Positions 8,475 through 16,409 of a DNA stretch of 64,000 bases are shown piece by piece. The first letter of the stretch is position 1; every line of letters starts with the position of its first letter. Below the pieces are notes generated by a model that saw only the letters and a program-made list of their open reading frames with translations, did no database searches and had not been told where the DNA came from. This stretch comes from Candidatus Wolfebacteria bacterium GW2011_GWE2_44_13 (GTDB taxonomy: Bacteria; Patescibacteria; Paceibacteria; UBA6257; UBA9933), in contig LCHW01000001.1 in assembly GCA_001000675.1 (NCBI GenBank), positions 408,686-472,685 on the forward strand. Direction: 5' to 3'. The position numbers and the translations under genes are program-made.

Positions 8475-8480
8475 ACACCT

Positions 8481-8558
8481 ATGAAAAAAACATTTACAAA
8501 AGCAGTTATTGTTATTGTAGGCATTATTACCGTTATTGGTATGACTGGTATGTTCTAA
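8481..8558 (+). CDS. Possible 25-residue single-span membrane peptide
   Basis: Opens MKKTFTKAV and continues as a hydrophobic stretch rich in Ile/Val, ending GMTGMF. It lies six bases after the lemA stop and before the hydrolase gene. The Lys-rich start plus hydrophobic core is typical of a small membrane peptide. There is no ribosome site beyond the lemA tail, so translation could depend on coupling. Its size limits confidence. Confidence 0.4.
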   Translation: MKKTFTKAVIVIVGIITVIGMTGMF

Positions 8559-8579
8559 TAGTACATACGGCCTTGTTTT

Positions 8580-9248
8580 ATGGAACTGCTTCATCTCACA
8601 ACTTCAGATAATATAAAACTTGCGGGGAATTATTTCCCCGTGAGTCCTTCTAAACAACTTAGTCGAAATGGCTGGGTTGTTTTCTTGCACATGATGCCCG
8701 CTACAAAGGAATCGTGGACGATATTAGCAAGTCAGCTGCAACAAGAAGGGTATGCGGGGCTTGCAATTGATTTGCGCGGGCACGGAATTTCAGATGGAGG
8801 GCCAAAAGGATACACTCAGTTTTCTGATGCAGAACATCAGGATAGTGTTCGTGACGTAGATGCCGCCATCGATTTTCTTACGGGACTTGGAGCGCGTCCT
8901 GAACAGATTATATTTATCGGGGCGTCTATTGGCGCTAACTTGGCACTGCAATACGTCTATCAGCACCGTGCGTTTAAAAAAGCAATATTGCTTTCTCCTG
9001 GATTTAATTATCACGGCATCGCAGTGCAACCCATTGTTTCGCAGATGCCGAGCGATAAGCAACTATTTTATATTGCATCGGAAGATGACGTAGATACTAC
9101 TAATAGTGCAGAGGTCGAGTCTTTGTACGCACTAACTTCGTGCGCAATAAAACAAAAAGAAATAGTTGCAGATGGTGGGCATGGTTCTGCGATTCTCACA
9201 CACCACCCAGAGCTTATCGACGAAATCATAACATTTATAAAACAATGA
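8580..9248 (+). CDS. Alpha/beta hydrolase (serine hydrolase)
   Basis: 222-residue alpha/beta hydrolase with the nucleophile elbow GASIGANLAL, an AIDLRGHGIS segment typical of the lipase/esterase fold, an acidic residue in ASEDDVDTTN and the catalytic His in DGGHGSAIL. No signal peptide, so cytoplasmic. The substrate is not predictable. The stop overlaps the next start (ATGA), indicating translational coupling with the GtrA-like gene. Confidence 0.85.
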   Translation: MELLHLTTSDNIKLAGNYFPVSPSKQLSRNGWVVFLHMMPATKESWTILASQLQQEGYAGLAIDLRGHGISDGGPKGYTQFSDAEHQDSVRDVDAAIDFLTGLGARPEQIIFIGASIGANLALQYVYQHRAFKKAILLSPGFNYHGIAVQPIVSQMPSDKQLFYIASEDDVDTTNSAEVESLYALTSCAIKQKEIVADGGHGSAILTHHPELIDEIITFIKQ

Positions 9249-9865
9249 TAAAAAAAGATTATATACTCATCTCTATTATAGGCTTCCTCTTCGGAATACT
9301 ATTATATCCAATACTTAAAAATATACAGCTTCCTTTTTTGCAACTCAATGCATTCACGATGACGCTGATCGTACTATTTTTTGTGGTATTTTCTAATATC
9401 GCACTCGCGATTGCTTTCTTGATTGGCAAGAAGATTCCTTTTGTAATTCAGTTCAGTAAGTTTGCTGCTGTTGGGGCAGTTAATTCTGTGTTGGATTGGG
9501 GTATCCTTAATGTGTTGATTACCTTATCTGGCGTGGCTGCTGGACCGCTGTATGCGCTTTTTAAAGCAGCATCATTTATTATCGCTAATATCAATAGTTA
9601 TTTTTGGAATAAGCTTTGGGTTTTCCCGGGTAAGGCAAAAATGACTTTCCATGAAGTTATGCAGTTCTTTGTAGTAAGTGCTGTCGGCTTGGTATTGAAT
9701 GTCGCTACTGCCGCGCTCGTGGTTAATGGGATTGCAGAACGAGTTGACGGGTTTTCACCTAAGCAATGGGCAAATATCGGAGCTGCTTCAGCTACAATAA
9801 TTTCATTGGCTTGGAATTTTGTCGGGTACAAGTTTATCGTGTTCAAAGAAAAAACCATCAGCTGA
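9245..9865 (+). CDS. GtrA-like membrane protein
   Basis: 206 residues with four main hydrophobic spans and the GtrA/DPMS signature (FSKFAAVGAVNSVLDWGIL and FIIANINSYFWNKLWVF). Members of this family are thought to help move polyprenyl-linked sugars across the membrane. The ATG overlaps the hydrolase stop. An earlier in-frame start would lie deep inside the hydrolase gene and is rejected. Confidence 0.85.
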   Translation: MIKKDYILISIIGFLFGILLYPILKNIQLPFLQLNAFTMTLIVLFFVVFSNIALAIAFLIGKKIPFVIQFSKFAAVGAVNSVLDWGILNVLITLSGVAAGPLYALFKAASFIIANINSYFWNKLWVFPGKAKMTFHEVMQFFVVSAVGLVLNVATAALVVNGIAERVDGFSPKQWANIGAASATIISLAWNFVGYKFIVFKEKTIS

Positions 9866-9874
9866 TGGTTTTTT
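9849..9874 (+). terminator. Terminator after the GtrA-like gene
   Basis: AAAAACCATC/GATGGTTTTTT hairpin with a T-run, overlapping the stop codon. Confidence 0.85.
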
Positions 9875-9884
9875 CTTTTATTGG

Positions 9885-10195
9885 TTATGCTATGAAGAAC
9901 AAAAATAAAAATTATTTTTTGTGTAGGAACGTAAATAAAAAATATTTTTATAAAAATATTTTCTAAAAATGTTTTTTTAGAGTTATCCACATTGTAAAAA
10001 ATATTTTTATAGTTCAAAATTAAAGTATAAGAAGAATAATAAATTAAAAATAAATAAATTCATTTTTTATTTTCAATTTTATTTTTTTTATCCATGGGTT
10101 ATCGGTTTAAAATAATTTGATTGGTCGACAAATTAATTTTAAATATATAAATTAATTATTACGTGTGTGCACTTTGGTGTATGCGCAACATAAAA
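9885..10195. other. Very AT-rich non-coding block with a DnaA-box-like site
   Basis: About 310 bases, mostly A and T, with no credible ORF. It holds one exact consensus DnaA box, TTATCCACA (9983-9991), and a near match TTATCCATG (10088-10096). No dnaA, dnaN or rnpA is nearby and genes on both sides run in the same direction, so an origin is not supported. It more likely acts as the leader or promoter region of the histone-like gene. Confidence 0.5.
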
Positions 10196-10200
10196 AAATT

Positions 10201-10353
10201 ATGGCAGCAAAAAAAGCAGCTAAAAAGGCAGTAAAGAAAGTAGCTAAGAAGGCAGTAAAGAAGGCCGCTAAGAAAGTAGTAAAGAAAGCGGTAAAGAAGG
10301 TGGCTAAGAAGGTAGTAAAGAAGGCCACAAAAAAGGTAGCAAAAAAGAAATAA
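10201..10353 (+). CDS. Histone H1-like Lys/Ala/Val repeat protein
   Basis: 50 residues made almost wholly of Lys, Ala and Val in the repeating pattern AKKAVKKV, with a single Thr. The composition matches the C-terminal tail of eukaryotic H1 and bacterial AlgP/HctB-type DNA-binding proteins, so a nucleoid-binding role is inferred. The ATG at 10201 starts the repeat directly; an upstream in-frame ATG would add an unrelated 12-residue leader. A strong terminator follows and a long AT-rich block precedes. Low-complexity composition prevents a firm family call. Confidence 0.75.
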   Translation: MAAKKAAKKAVKKVAKKAVKKAAKKVVKKAVKKVAKKVVKKATKKVAKKK

Positions 10354-10359
10354 GTACCT

Positions 10360-10399
10360 AAAAAACAGCCCCCGGGAGTCTTCCCAGGGCTGTTTTTTT
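10360..10399 (+). terminator. Terminator after the histone-like gene
   Basis: ACAGCCC...GGGCTGT stem with an inner CCCGGGAG/TTCCCAGGG pairing, followed by seven T. Confidence 0.85.
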
Positions 10400-10448
10400 G
10401 TGGTATTATACAAGTAATAAACAGGGGATTAATTAATTGAAAAAGCCT

Positions 10449-10802
10449 ATGCAAATCATCATTAAAACAACGCAAATAGAGCTTACGGATGCGCTTAACC
10501 AGTACGTAGAAGATCGCATCAAATCGCTTGAAAAGTATATTGGCAGATTTGAGGAACAAGGAGAGTCAGTTGCTCGCGTAGAGCTTGCTCGCACAACACA
10601 GCATCATCGCAATGGAGATGTGTTTAACGTAGAAGTTAATTTACAGCTTGATGGAGAAGTTATTCGTGCAGAACGTGATGGTGAAGATATGTACGCAACA
10701 ATCGATGCAGTAAAAGATGTGCTTAAAGTCGAAATCCAGAAGTTTAAGGATCTCCGCGTTGATAAGCCAATATCTGATGCACAGCGAGCAGAAGAGGTAT
10801 AA
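10449..10802 (+). CDS. hpf: Ribosome hibernation promoting factor, short form
   Basis: Binds the 30S decoding region and inactivates ribosomes in stationary phase. 117 residues covering the whole S30AE/HPF domain: QIIIKTTQIELTDALNQYVEDRI at the start, HHRNGDVFNVEVNLQL in the middle and YATIDAVKDVLKVEIQKFKD at the end. The long-HPF dimerisation domain is absent. The ATG at 10449 is preferred over an in-frame TTG twelve bases upstream. A TATTATAC box lies about 30 bases before. It precedes secA, a common pairing. Confidence 0.92.
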   Translation: MQIIIKTTQIELTDALNQYVEDRIKSLEKYIGRFEEQGESVARVELARTTQHHRNGDVFNVEVNLQLDGEVIRAERDGEDMYATIDAVKDVLKVEIQKFKDLRVDKPISDAQRAEEV

Positions 10803-10896
10803 GAGTAATAAAACAACCCGTATACTACAATGCAGGGAGCGAATAATGCTTCCTGTATTCGTTTCTTAGTGATAGTCATTATAAATTTGTATTTGT

Positions 10897-13446
10897 ATGT
10901 TTGATTTTTTGAAAAATATTTTTGGTAAATATGATTTTGATCCGCTCATTGCGGAGATAAACAATTGGGAAGGGGATATGAAGCAGCTTTCTGCTGAGGA
11001 GCTTAAGGAACGAAGTGCTACATTGCGCGATCGCGTTATCAATCAGCAAGTTCCTTTGGATGATGTTATGGCAGAAGCCTTTGCCCTCATCCGCGAAGCA
11101 TCGCGAAGAACGCTTAACCAGCGTCATTTTGACGTACAGTTGATTGGCGGCATCGTATTGCATCAAGGCAAGATTGCCGAGATGCGCACGGGAGAAGGTA
11201 AGACACTTACGGCAACTGCCCCAGTGTACTTAAATGCATTGACGGGTAAGGGTGTGCACGTAGTTACGGTAAACGATTATTTGGCACGACGTGACGCAGT
11301 GTGGATGGGGCAAATTTATCATGCACTCGGGGCAACAGTTGGTTGTCTTACCCATGATGCTGCGTTTATCTATGACCCATCGTTTATTGCTCCTAAAGCA
11401 GAACTTGCTGAAGCGGAGCAAGTAGCGGACGAAGCACGAGATACACTGGGCAGCTTTAAGGTTGAACAGGAATTTTTGCGACCCGTTTCCCGAAAAGAAG
11501 CATATCAGGTTGATATTTTGTATGGTACTAACCATGAGTTTGGTTTTGACTATTTGCGCGATAATCTTGCCTATCGAGCCGAGGACCAAGTGCAGCGAGG
11601 TAATCATTACGCCATCATTGATGAAATTGACAGCATCTTAATTGACGAAGCTCGTACGCCGTTGATTATTGCTGCGCCTGATTCTGAATCCAGCGAGCAC
11701 TATAAGATTTTTGCACGTATCGCAACGATGCTTTCTAAGGACGACTACGAAGTTGATGAAAAAGCGCGTAGCGTTTCCATTAACGATAGCGGTATTTCGA
11801 AGGTAGAAACCGCTCTTTCGATTAAGAATATTTATAATCCGGAAAATTTTCAGTTGGTCCATTATCTTGAAGAATCCCTTAAGGCGCAGGTATTGTTCCA
11901 TAAGGATAAACAGTATGTTGTAAAAGGAGGGGAGATTATTATTGTGGATGAGTTTACGGGCCGCATGATGCCAGGGCGTCGTTATTCGGGTGGGTTGCAT
12001 CAAGCAATCGAAGCAAAGGAAGGAGTACAAATTCAACAAGAGTCAAAAACATACGCACAAATTACATTGCAGAATTATTTCCGCTTGTATGAGCGTATTG
12101 GAGGCATGACTGGAACGGCACAAACATCCGCAGAAGAATTTCACAAGGTATATAATCTTGAGGTGGTAAGTATTCCAACCAATAAGCCACCGATGCGTAA
12201 AGATATTAGTGATGTTATTTTTAAGACAAAGGCGGAAAAATATCGCGCAGTTGTTGATGATATTAAGCAGCGCTACGACGAAGGACAACCAGTGTTAGTG
12301 GGTACCGCTTCAATTGAGCATAATGAGCTTGTTTCGCATTTATTACACCAAGCGCATATTCCGCACCAAGTGTTGAATGCAAAAAATCATGAACGCGAGG
12401 GTGAAATTATCGCACAGGCAGGTAAGCGAAAAGCTGTTACCGTGGCTACGAACATGGCGGGGCGTGGTGTGGACATTATTTTGGGCGGTAATCCGCCAAC
12501 GATTGAAGAAGGGGAGCAGGTACGTTCATTAGGTGGATTGCATGTTATTGGTACGGATCGCCATGAAGCGCGTCGCATTGATAACCAGCTCCAGGGACGT
12601 GCAGGGCGCCAAGGAGATCCGGGTTCTTCCCATTTCTATCTTTCCCTTGAGGATGATTTGTTGCGCATTTTTGGCGGCGACCGAGTGAAAAGTTTTATGG
12701 AGACATTGAATTTCCCCGAAGGAGAGCCTATTGAATCTAAGATAATATCAAAGGTTGTAAATGAAGCACAAAAGAAGGTTGAAGGCCTAAATTTCGATGC
12801 GCGTAAGCATTTGCTCGAGTATGATGATGTACTTAACAAACAGCGAACGTTGCTCTACAGACAGCGACAGGAGGTCTTAAATGGCAATGCAAAGAATGCC
12901 GTTGTTACGATTATTGGAAAAATACACGATCTTCTTGCTGCACAAGCTATCGAACGCCCAGCGCTTGAAGAAATATTGATAAACGCAGAAATCGTTACTG
13001 CTGACGAGATTAAAACGGTGGATACACTTAAAGAGTTTTTGGATGCAAAAATTAAGGCACTTACTGAGCCGGCAGGAGAGGTTGAAGTACGTATGCGACT
13101 ATTAGCAATCATTGATCGGTTGTGGATGGGCCATCTTGAAAATCTTGAAGACTTGCGTGAGTCGGTTCGTATGCGCGCCTACGCACAGCATGACCCGCTT
13201 GTGGAATATCGTCGTGAGAGCTATCACTTGTTCCAAGACATGCTTCGTAATTACGAAGATTGGGTATTCTTTAATATTTGGAAGTTATTACCACAGCTTG
13301 TTGCGGCTGCAGAAACTCCTGTTGTTACCTTGCAACCTTCGGTTGCACAAAGTATGGCAGGTAAGATTGGGCGCAATGACCCTTGTTATTGTGGGAGTGG
13401 AGAGAAATATAAACGATGTCATGGGAAGGATTTGCATACGGCATAA
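10897..13446 (+). CDS. secA: SecA preprotein translocase ATPase
   Basis: Motor that drives secretory proteins through SecYEG. 849 residues. Visible are Walker A MRTGEGKT (about 88-96), the DEIDSILIDEAR motif, helicase motif VI in QLQGRAGRQGDPG, and the C-terminal zinc/SecB-binding SEC-C motif GRNDPCYCGSGEKYKRCHGK. Its presence, with several predicted exported proteins here (M23, S9, Ctp, SIMPL), shows an active Sec route. The ATG follows AT-rich sequence without a ribosome site. Confidence 0.97.
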   Translation: MFDFLKNIFGKYDFDPLIAEINNWEGDMKQLSAEELKERSATLRDRVINQQVPLDDVMAEAFALIREASRRTLNQRHFDVQLIGGIVLHQGKIAEMRTGEGKTLTATAPVYLNALTGKGVHVVTVNDYLARRDAVWMGQIYHALGATVGCLTHDAAFIYDPSFIAPKAELAEAEQVADEARDTLGSFKVEQEFLRPVSRKEAYQVDILYGTNHEFGFDYLRDNLAYRAEDQVQRGNHYAIIDEIDSILIDEARTPLIIAAPDSESSEHYKIFARIATMLSKDDYEVDEKARSVSINDSGISKVETALSIKNIYNPENFQLVHYLEESLKAQVLFHKDKQYVVKGGEIIIVDEFTGRMMPGRRYSGGLHQAIEAKEGVQIQQESKTYAQITLQNYFRLYERIGGMTGTAQTSAEEFHKVYNLEVVSIPTNKPPMRKDISDVIFKTKAEKYRAVVDDIKQRYDEGQPVLVGTASIEHNELVSHLLHQAHIPHQVLNAKNHEREGEIIAQAGKRKAVTVATNMAGRGVDIILGGNPPTIEEGEQVRSLGGLHVIGTDRHEARRIDNQLQGRAGRQGDPGSSHFYLSLEDDLLRIFGGDRVKSFMETLNFPEGEPIESKIISKVVNEAQKKVEGLNFDARKHLLEYDDVLNKQRTLLYRQRQEVLNGNAKNAVVTIIGKIHDLLAAQAIERPALEEILINAEIVTADEIKTVDTLKEFLDAKIKALTEPAGEVEVRMRLLAIIDRLWMGHLENLEDLRESVRMRAYAQHDPLVEYRRESYHLFQDMLRNYEDWVFFNIWKLLPQLVAAAETPVVTLQPSVAQSMAGKIGRNDPCYCGSGEKYKRCHGKDLHTA

Positions 13447-13448
13447 AC

Positions 13449-13485
13449 AAAAAATCGGTTCGCTAACCAGTGGGCCGATTTTTTT
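13449..13485 (+). terminator. secA terminator
   Basis: AAATCGG...CCGATTT hairpin followed by a T-run; the next promoter box begins a few bases later. Confidence 0.75.
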
Positions 13486-13500
13486 GTTATACTGCAGTAT

Positions 13501-14115
13501 ATGGATTTGCGGGAGACCTATAATCGAATAGCAGAGGATTGGCATGCTGACCATCAGAATGACGATTGGCATGCCTGCGGTACAGATACACTTCTGCCTT
13601 TTTTAAAGGCAGGAGGCTCTGTGCTCGATGTTGGATGTGGAGGCGGTATGAAATCCCGCTATTTTGTTAAAAAGGGATTCCACGTTGTGGGTATCGATTT
13701 TTCTGAGAACATGATTGCGATTGCCAAGCGAGAAGTACCGAGCGGTGAGTTTTATGCGCTTGACTTGCATAAAGCGGGTACGCTTGACCGCATGTTTGAT
13801 TGTATTTTTATGCAAGCAGTGTTGCTGCACGTTCCAAGGCAGAAGGCGGGGGATGTTATTAAAGCGATGAAAGATCTTTTAAACATAGGCGGGTATATGT
13901 ATATTGCGGTTAAGGATAAAAAGCCAGGAAGAGGCGAGGAGGAAATAAAGAAAGAAGATAATTATGGCTACGCGTATGAGCGATTTTTTAGCTACTTTAG
14001 CTTGGATGAAATAAAGATGTACATGCAGCAAGCAGGACTTGAAATTGTAGTTGAAAAAGTAACTCCGGCTGGTAATACTCGCTGGATTGAGGTAATTGGG
14101 AAGAGATTAAGTTGA
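13501..14115 (+). CDS. Class I SAM-dependent methyltransferase
   Basis: 204 residues with the SAM-binding motif I VLDVGCGGGMKSRYF (about 41-55), an acidic end of strand 2 in VVGIDFSENM, and the DCIFMQAVLLHVPR motif typical of Methyltransf_11/25. Substrate unknown. TATACT lies seven bases before the ATG with no ribosome site, so the mRNA should be leaderless. Confidence 0.85.
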   Translation: MDLRETYNRIAEDWHADHQNDDWHACGTDTLLPFLKAGGSVLDVGCGGGMKSRYFVKKGFHVVGIDFSENMIAIAKREVPSGEFYALDLHKAGTLDRMFDCIFMQAVLLHVPRQKAGDVIKAMKDLLNIGGYMYIAVKDKKPGRGEEEIKKEDNYGYAYERFFSYFSLDEIKMYMQQAGLEIVVEKVTPAGNTRWIEVIGKRLS

Positions 14116-14199
14116 TTATAATATAAACCCGAATTTTGAATGCGATTTATAGTAACAATGCTGGCGGTTGTGGGCTATATTGGAACTTTTTAGTAAAAG

Positions 14200-14229
14200 T
14201 TGACAGTATATTATGGTGCGTTGTATAAG
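14200..14229 (+). promoter_or_regulatory. Consensus sigma70 promoter for the 155-residue gene
   Basis: TTGACA, 18 bases, TATAAG, followed by an 80-base leader ending in a strong ribosome site. Confidence 0.7.
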
Positions 14230-14316
14230 TTAATTAGAACAAGCGGCAATCCTGGAAGTTTTTGCATGGTGCAAAAATGATGAGGGTACGCCATAACAAA
14301 AAAGGAGAGAGACGCC

Positions 14317-14784
14317 ATGGGAAGAAAAGATGGTAACGCCTCGGAAGAAGGAAGTACTGGCCTTTTGGTGGAGCTTATCGCTGCCGTAGTGAAAGCTATC
14401 CCTCGGGACTTAGGCAGGGAAGCGATGAAGTTCTGGACAGAAGGAGAAGGGCGGCAAAGATTAAGAAGTTTTCTTAGCCTCCTCGGGCATGCCGATTATC
14501 CGATCGGTAGATGCATTATTGAACTTGAAGGCGAGGCGCATCATGACAAGCAGGAGGTCTTTAAGCAGGTATTAGGGCCTACAACATTTGAGGGGGCAGA
14601 GAGATGGTTACATGAAAATGGATTTACTAAATTTGCTGCCAATTTCTATACCCTCAATGGCAAGAATTACCTATGGCACCACGGGATTACTCGGTCTGAG
14701 CCGGCTGCTGATGTGGTCTATGCAAGGGTAATATTTCCAGAGGACATGGGGTATTATCGGATCTCCTCGAACGAACTCCCTTAA
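14317..14784 (+). CDS. Hypothetical protein, cassette class
   Basis: 155 residues, no family recognised. It is soluble and opens with a polar stretch and an amphipathic helix (LLVELIAAVVKAIPRDLG). The middle is mixed, and the end contains YLWHHGITRSEPAADVVYARVIFPEDMGYY. It has AAGGAGAG eight bases before the ATG, a consensus promoter and a terminator, and its codons are richer in G and C than those of its neighbours. A tRNA-3'-end-like fragment lies just beyond the terminator, so recent acquisition is possible. Confidence 0.65.
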   Translation: MGRKDGNASEEGSTGLLVELIAAVVKAIPRDLGREAMKFWTEGEGRQRLRSFLSLLGHADYPIGRCIIELEGEAHHDKQEVFKQVLGPTTFEGAERWLHENGFTKFAANFYTLNGKNYLWHHGITRSEPAADVVYARVIFPEDMGYYRISSNELP

Positions 14785-14790
14785 CCGGGT

Positions 14791-14822
14791 AAAGCCGTCG
14801 ACTTCGGTCGGCGGCTTTTTAA
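14791..14822 (+). terminator. Terminator of the 155-residue gene
   Basis: AAAGCCG...CGGCTTTTT hairpin with an inner GAC TTCG GTC-like stem and T-run. Confidence 0.85.
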
Positions 14823-14828
14823 AAAGCA

Positions 14829-14853
14829 TGGCGGTTAGGGATTCGAACCTTAC
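14829..14853 (-). other. tRNA 3'-end-like fragment
   Basis: The minus strand reads as a T-arm (AAGG-TTCGAAT-CCCT) plus ACCGCCA, the shape of the last 25 bases of a tRNA. There is no D-arm, anticodon arm or matching 5' acceptor strand upstream, and one T-stem pair is mismatched. It may be an attachment-site remnant or a decayed tRNA. Confidence 0.4.
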
Positions 14854-14928
14854 ATAGCTTTAAATATTATGGGGTAGTTTGATTTTAAAGTATCTGTGTG
14901 GGCGGAAGCGTGGTATACTGAAAAAATA

Positions 14929-16047
14929 ATGTTTGAGCCAACACGCACAAACCAATGGAAATTTTTCTTGCATGCGCATACGGCATGGGAAAGTATGCTA
15001 GAAGATTGTCGCAATGCACGAGTTTCTATTGATATGGAGCAGTATATTTTTGTACCTGATACAATTGGAAAACAATTTATCGCTATTTTGGAACAAAAGG
15101 TGCGGGAAGGTGTTCGGGTCCGTTTGCTTTGCGACGCAGCAGGAAGTTATACGCTGTACAAGTCTGCCTACGCGAAACAGCTTATTGTACAGGGAGCTGA
15201 AATTTTATTTTTTAATCCTATTAGTCCGTGGCGAATTAATAACTATACCTCATGGTTTTTTCGTGACCATCGTAAGGTGCTTGTCGTCGATTCTCATATT
15301 GGACATATCGGTGGGGTGGGCGTGTACCAACAAATGCACGATTGGCGTGATACCAATGTGCGTATTGAGGGATCGATTGTGCATGAATTGAGTGCTGTGT
15401 TTGACCAAATGTGGAATAGGACGAAAGAAGGAAAGTTTTTCCGATTTAGTGCGCCATTTTTTAATGCAGAGCTTCGCAATAGTAAGCCGCAAGGGCTTAC
15501 TAAGTATTTCTATTTTCTTACTAATTCGCCTCGGTTTCATCAACGGTTTATTTATCATAGCTTAATCGATGCGATTAGAAGTGCACGCAGACACATATAT
15601 CTTACGACCCCTTACTTTGTTCCAGATTTACGTTTGCTTCGCGTGTTGCGCCTTGCGGTTCGCAGAGGTGTCGATGTGCGCTTGGTTGTTCCTAAGACGT
15701 CAAATCATGCTATTGTTGATTTTGCTGCGCGATCGTATTTTGGAATCATATTGCGTGCTGGCGTGCGAATATTTTTGTATCATGATCGCATGATGCACGC
15801 GAAGACGGTTGTTATTGATGACGACTGGGCCTCGGTGGGAAGCGCAAATTTGGACAGCTTAAGTTTGTTGCTTAATTACGAAGCGAATCTTGTTTGCACA
15901 AACCGTTCGTTTGTAAATGAATTAAAAGGACACTGTACAAGCGATATGGAATCGTGTCGAGAGATTGTGCTTTCTCAATGGAAACAGCGTTCACGACTGC
16001 AAAAAGTATTTGAAATGCTCACATGGCCGTTGCATAAGTTTTTGTAA
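14929..16047 (+). CDS. Phospholipase D-superfamily / cardiolipin synthase-like protein
   Basis: 372 residues with two HKD motifs: HRKVLVVDSHIGHIGG (H, K, D present) and HAKTVVIDDDWASVGSANLD. That is the two-motif architecture of bacterial cardiolipin synthases and PLD-type transphosphatidylases. The N-terminal membrane spans of ClsA are absent, as in the ClsB type. TATACT lies about ten bases before the ATG at 14929; an upstream GTG/ATG extension would cover the promoter and is rejected. Confidence 0.88.
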   Translation: MFEPTRTNQWKFFLHAHTAWESMLEDCRNARVSIDMEQYIFVPDTIGKQFIAILEQKVREGVRVRLLCDAAGSYTLYKSAYAKQLIVQGAEILFFNPISPWRINNYTSWFFRDHRKVLVVDSHIGHIGGVGVYQQMHDWRDTNVRIEGSIVHELSAVFDQMWNRTKEGKFFRFSAPFFNAELRNSKPQGLTKYFYFLTNSPRFHQRFIYHSLIDAIRSARRHIYLTTPYFVPDLRLLRVLRLAVRRGVDVRLVVPKTSNHAIVDFAARSYFGIILRAGVRIFLYHDRMMHAKTVVIDDDWASVGSANLDSLSLLLNYEANLVCTNRSFVNELKGHCTSDMESCREIVLSQWKQRSRLQKVFEMLTWPLHKFL

Positions 16048-16054
16048 GAAAAAG

Positions 16055-16075
16055 GCCCCGCAGAATATGCGGGGC
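16055..16075. terminator. Bidirectional terminator
   Basis: GCCCCGCA/TGCGGGGC hairpin between the convergent PLD-like gene and the 46-residue gene. T-rich on both sides, stronger on the minus strand (CTTTTTCTT). Confidence 0.8.
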
Positions 16076-16101
16076 TATTTGTAAGGCAACTGTGCGGGCT
16101 G

Positions 16102-16242
16102 TTAGCCGCGATTAGAGCGGGGAGTGCGAGGGGCGATGCGACGATAGAAGCCAGGGCGCTGATGTGCGCCGCTGAAACGACGGGTCACTTCGTTAAGGGC
16201 TTTACGCGACGGCTGTTGGATCAGTTCCGTGACTTTACTCAT
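16102..16242 (-). CDS. 46-residue Arg-rich basic protein
   Basis: Short ORF opening MSKVTELIQQPSRKALNEVT and ending in an Arg/Pro-rich tail (RRIAPRTPRSNRG). Eleven Arg/Lys among 46 residues suggests nucleic-acid or ribosome binding, which is inference. It carries GGAG ten bases before the ATG, a consensus promoter and a perfect terminator, so it looks like a genuine, well-expressed gene despite its size. No family recognised. It lies opposite to and between two plus-strand genes. Confidence 0.7.
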   Translation of the reverse strand: MSKVTELIQQPSRKALNEVTRRFSGAHQRPGFYRRIAPRTPRSNRG

Positions 16243-16282
16243 GTGGGCGTGCTCCTAGGGAAAGATGATGGTGCTGATGACT

Positions 16283-16312
16283 ATTGTAATCGTGCTTATT
16301 GATAATTGTCAA
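16283..16312 (-). promoter_or_regulatory. Promoter of the 46-residue gene
   Basis: Minus strand TTGACA, 18 bases, TACAAT. Confidence 0.75.
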
Positions 16313-16409
16313 CCGCGATAAGGCAGGTATGTGGTGGAAAGGCCGCTTGAAATGGCGTATACTTACTATATTCAAGGAATACCAACCGAGGCTATTTTAT
16401 TTTGCAATA

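Noticed and set aside
9885..10195. Chromosomal origin of replication
   Set aside because: One perfect and one near DnaA box in AT-rich DNA, but no dnaA/dnaN/rnpA neighbour and no change of gene direction.
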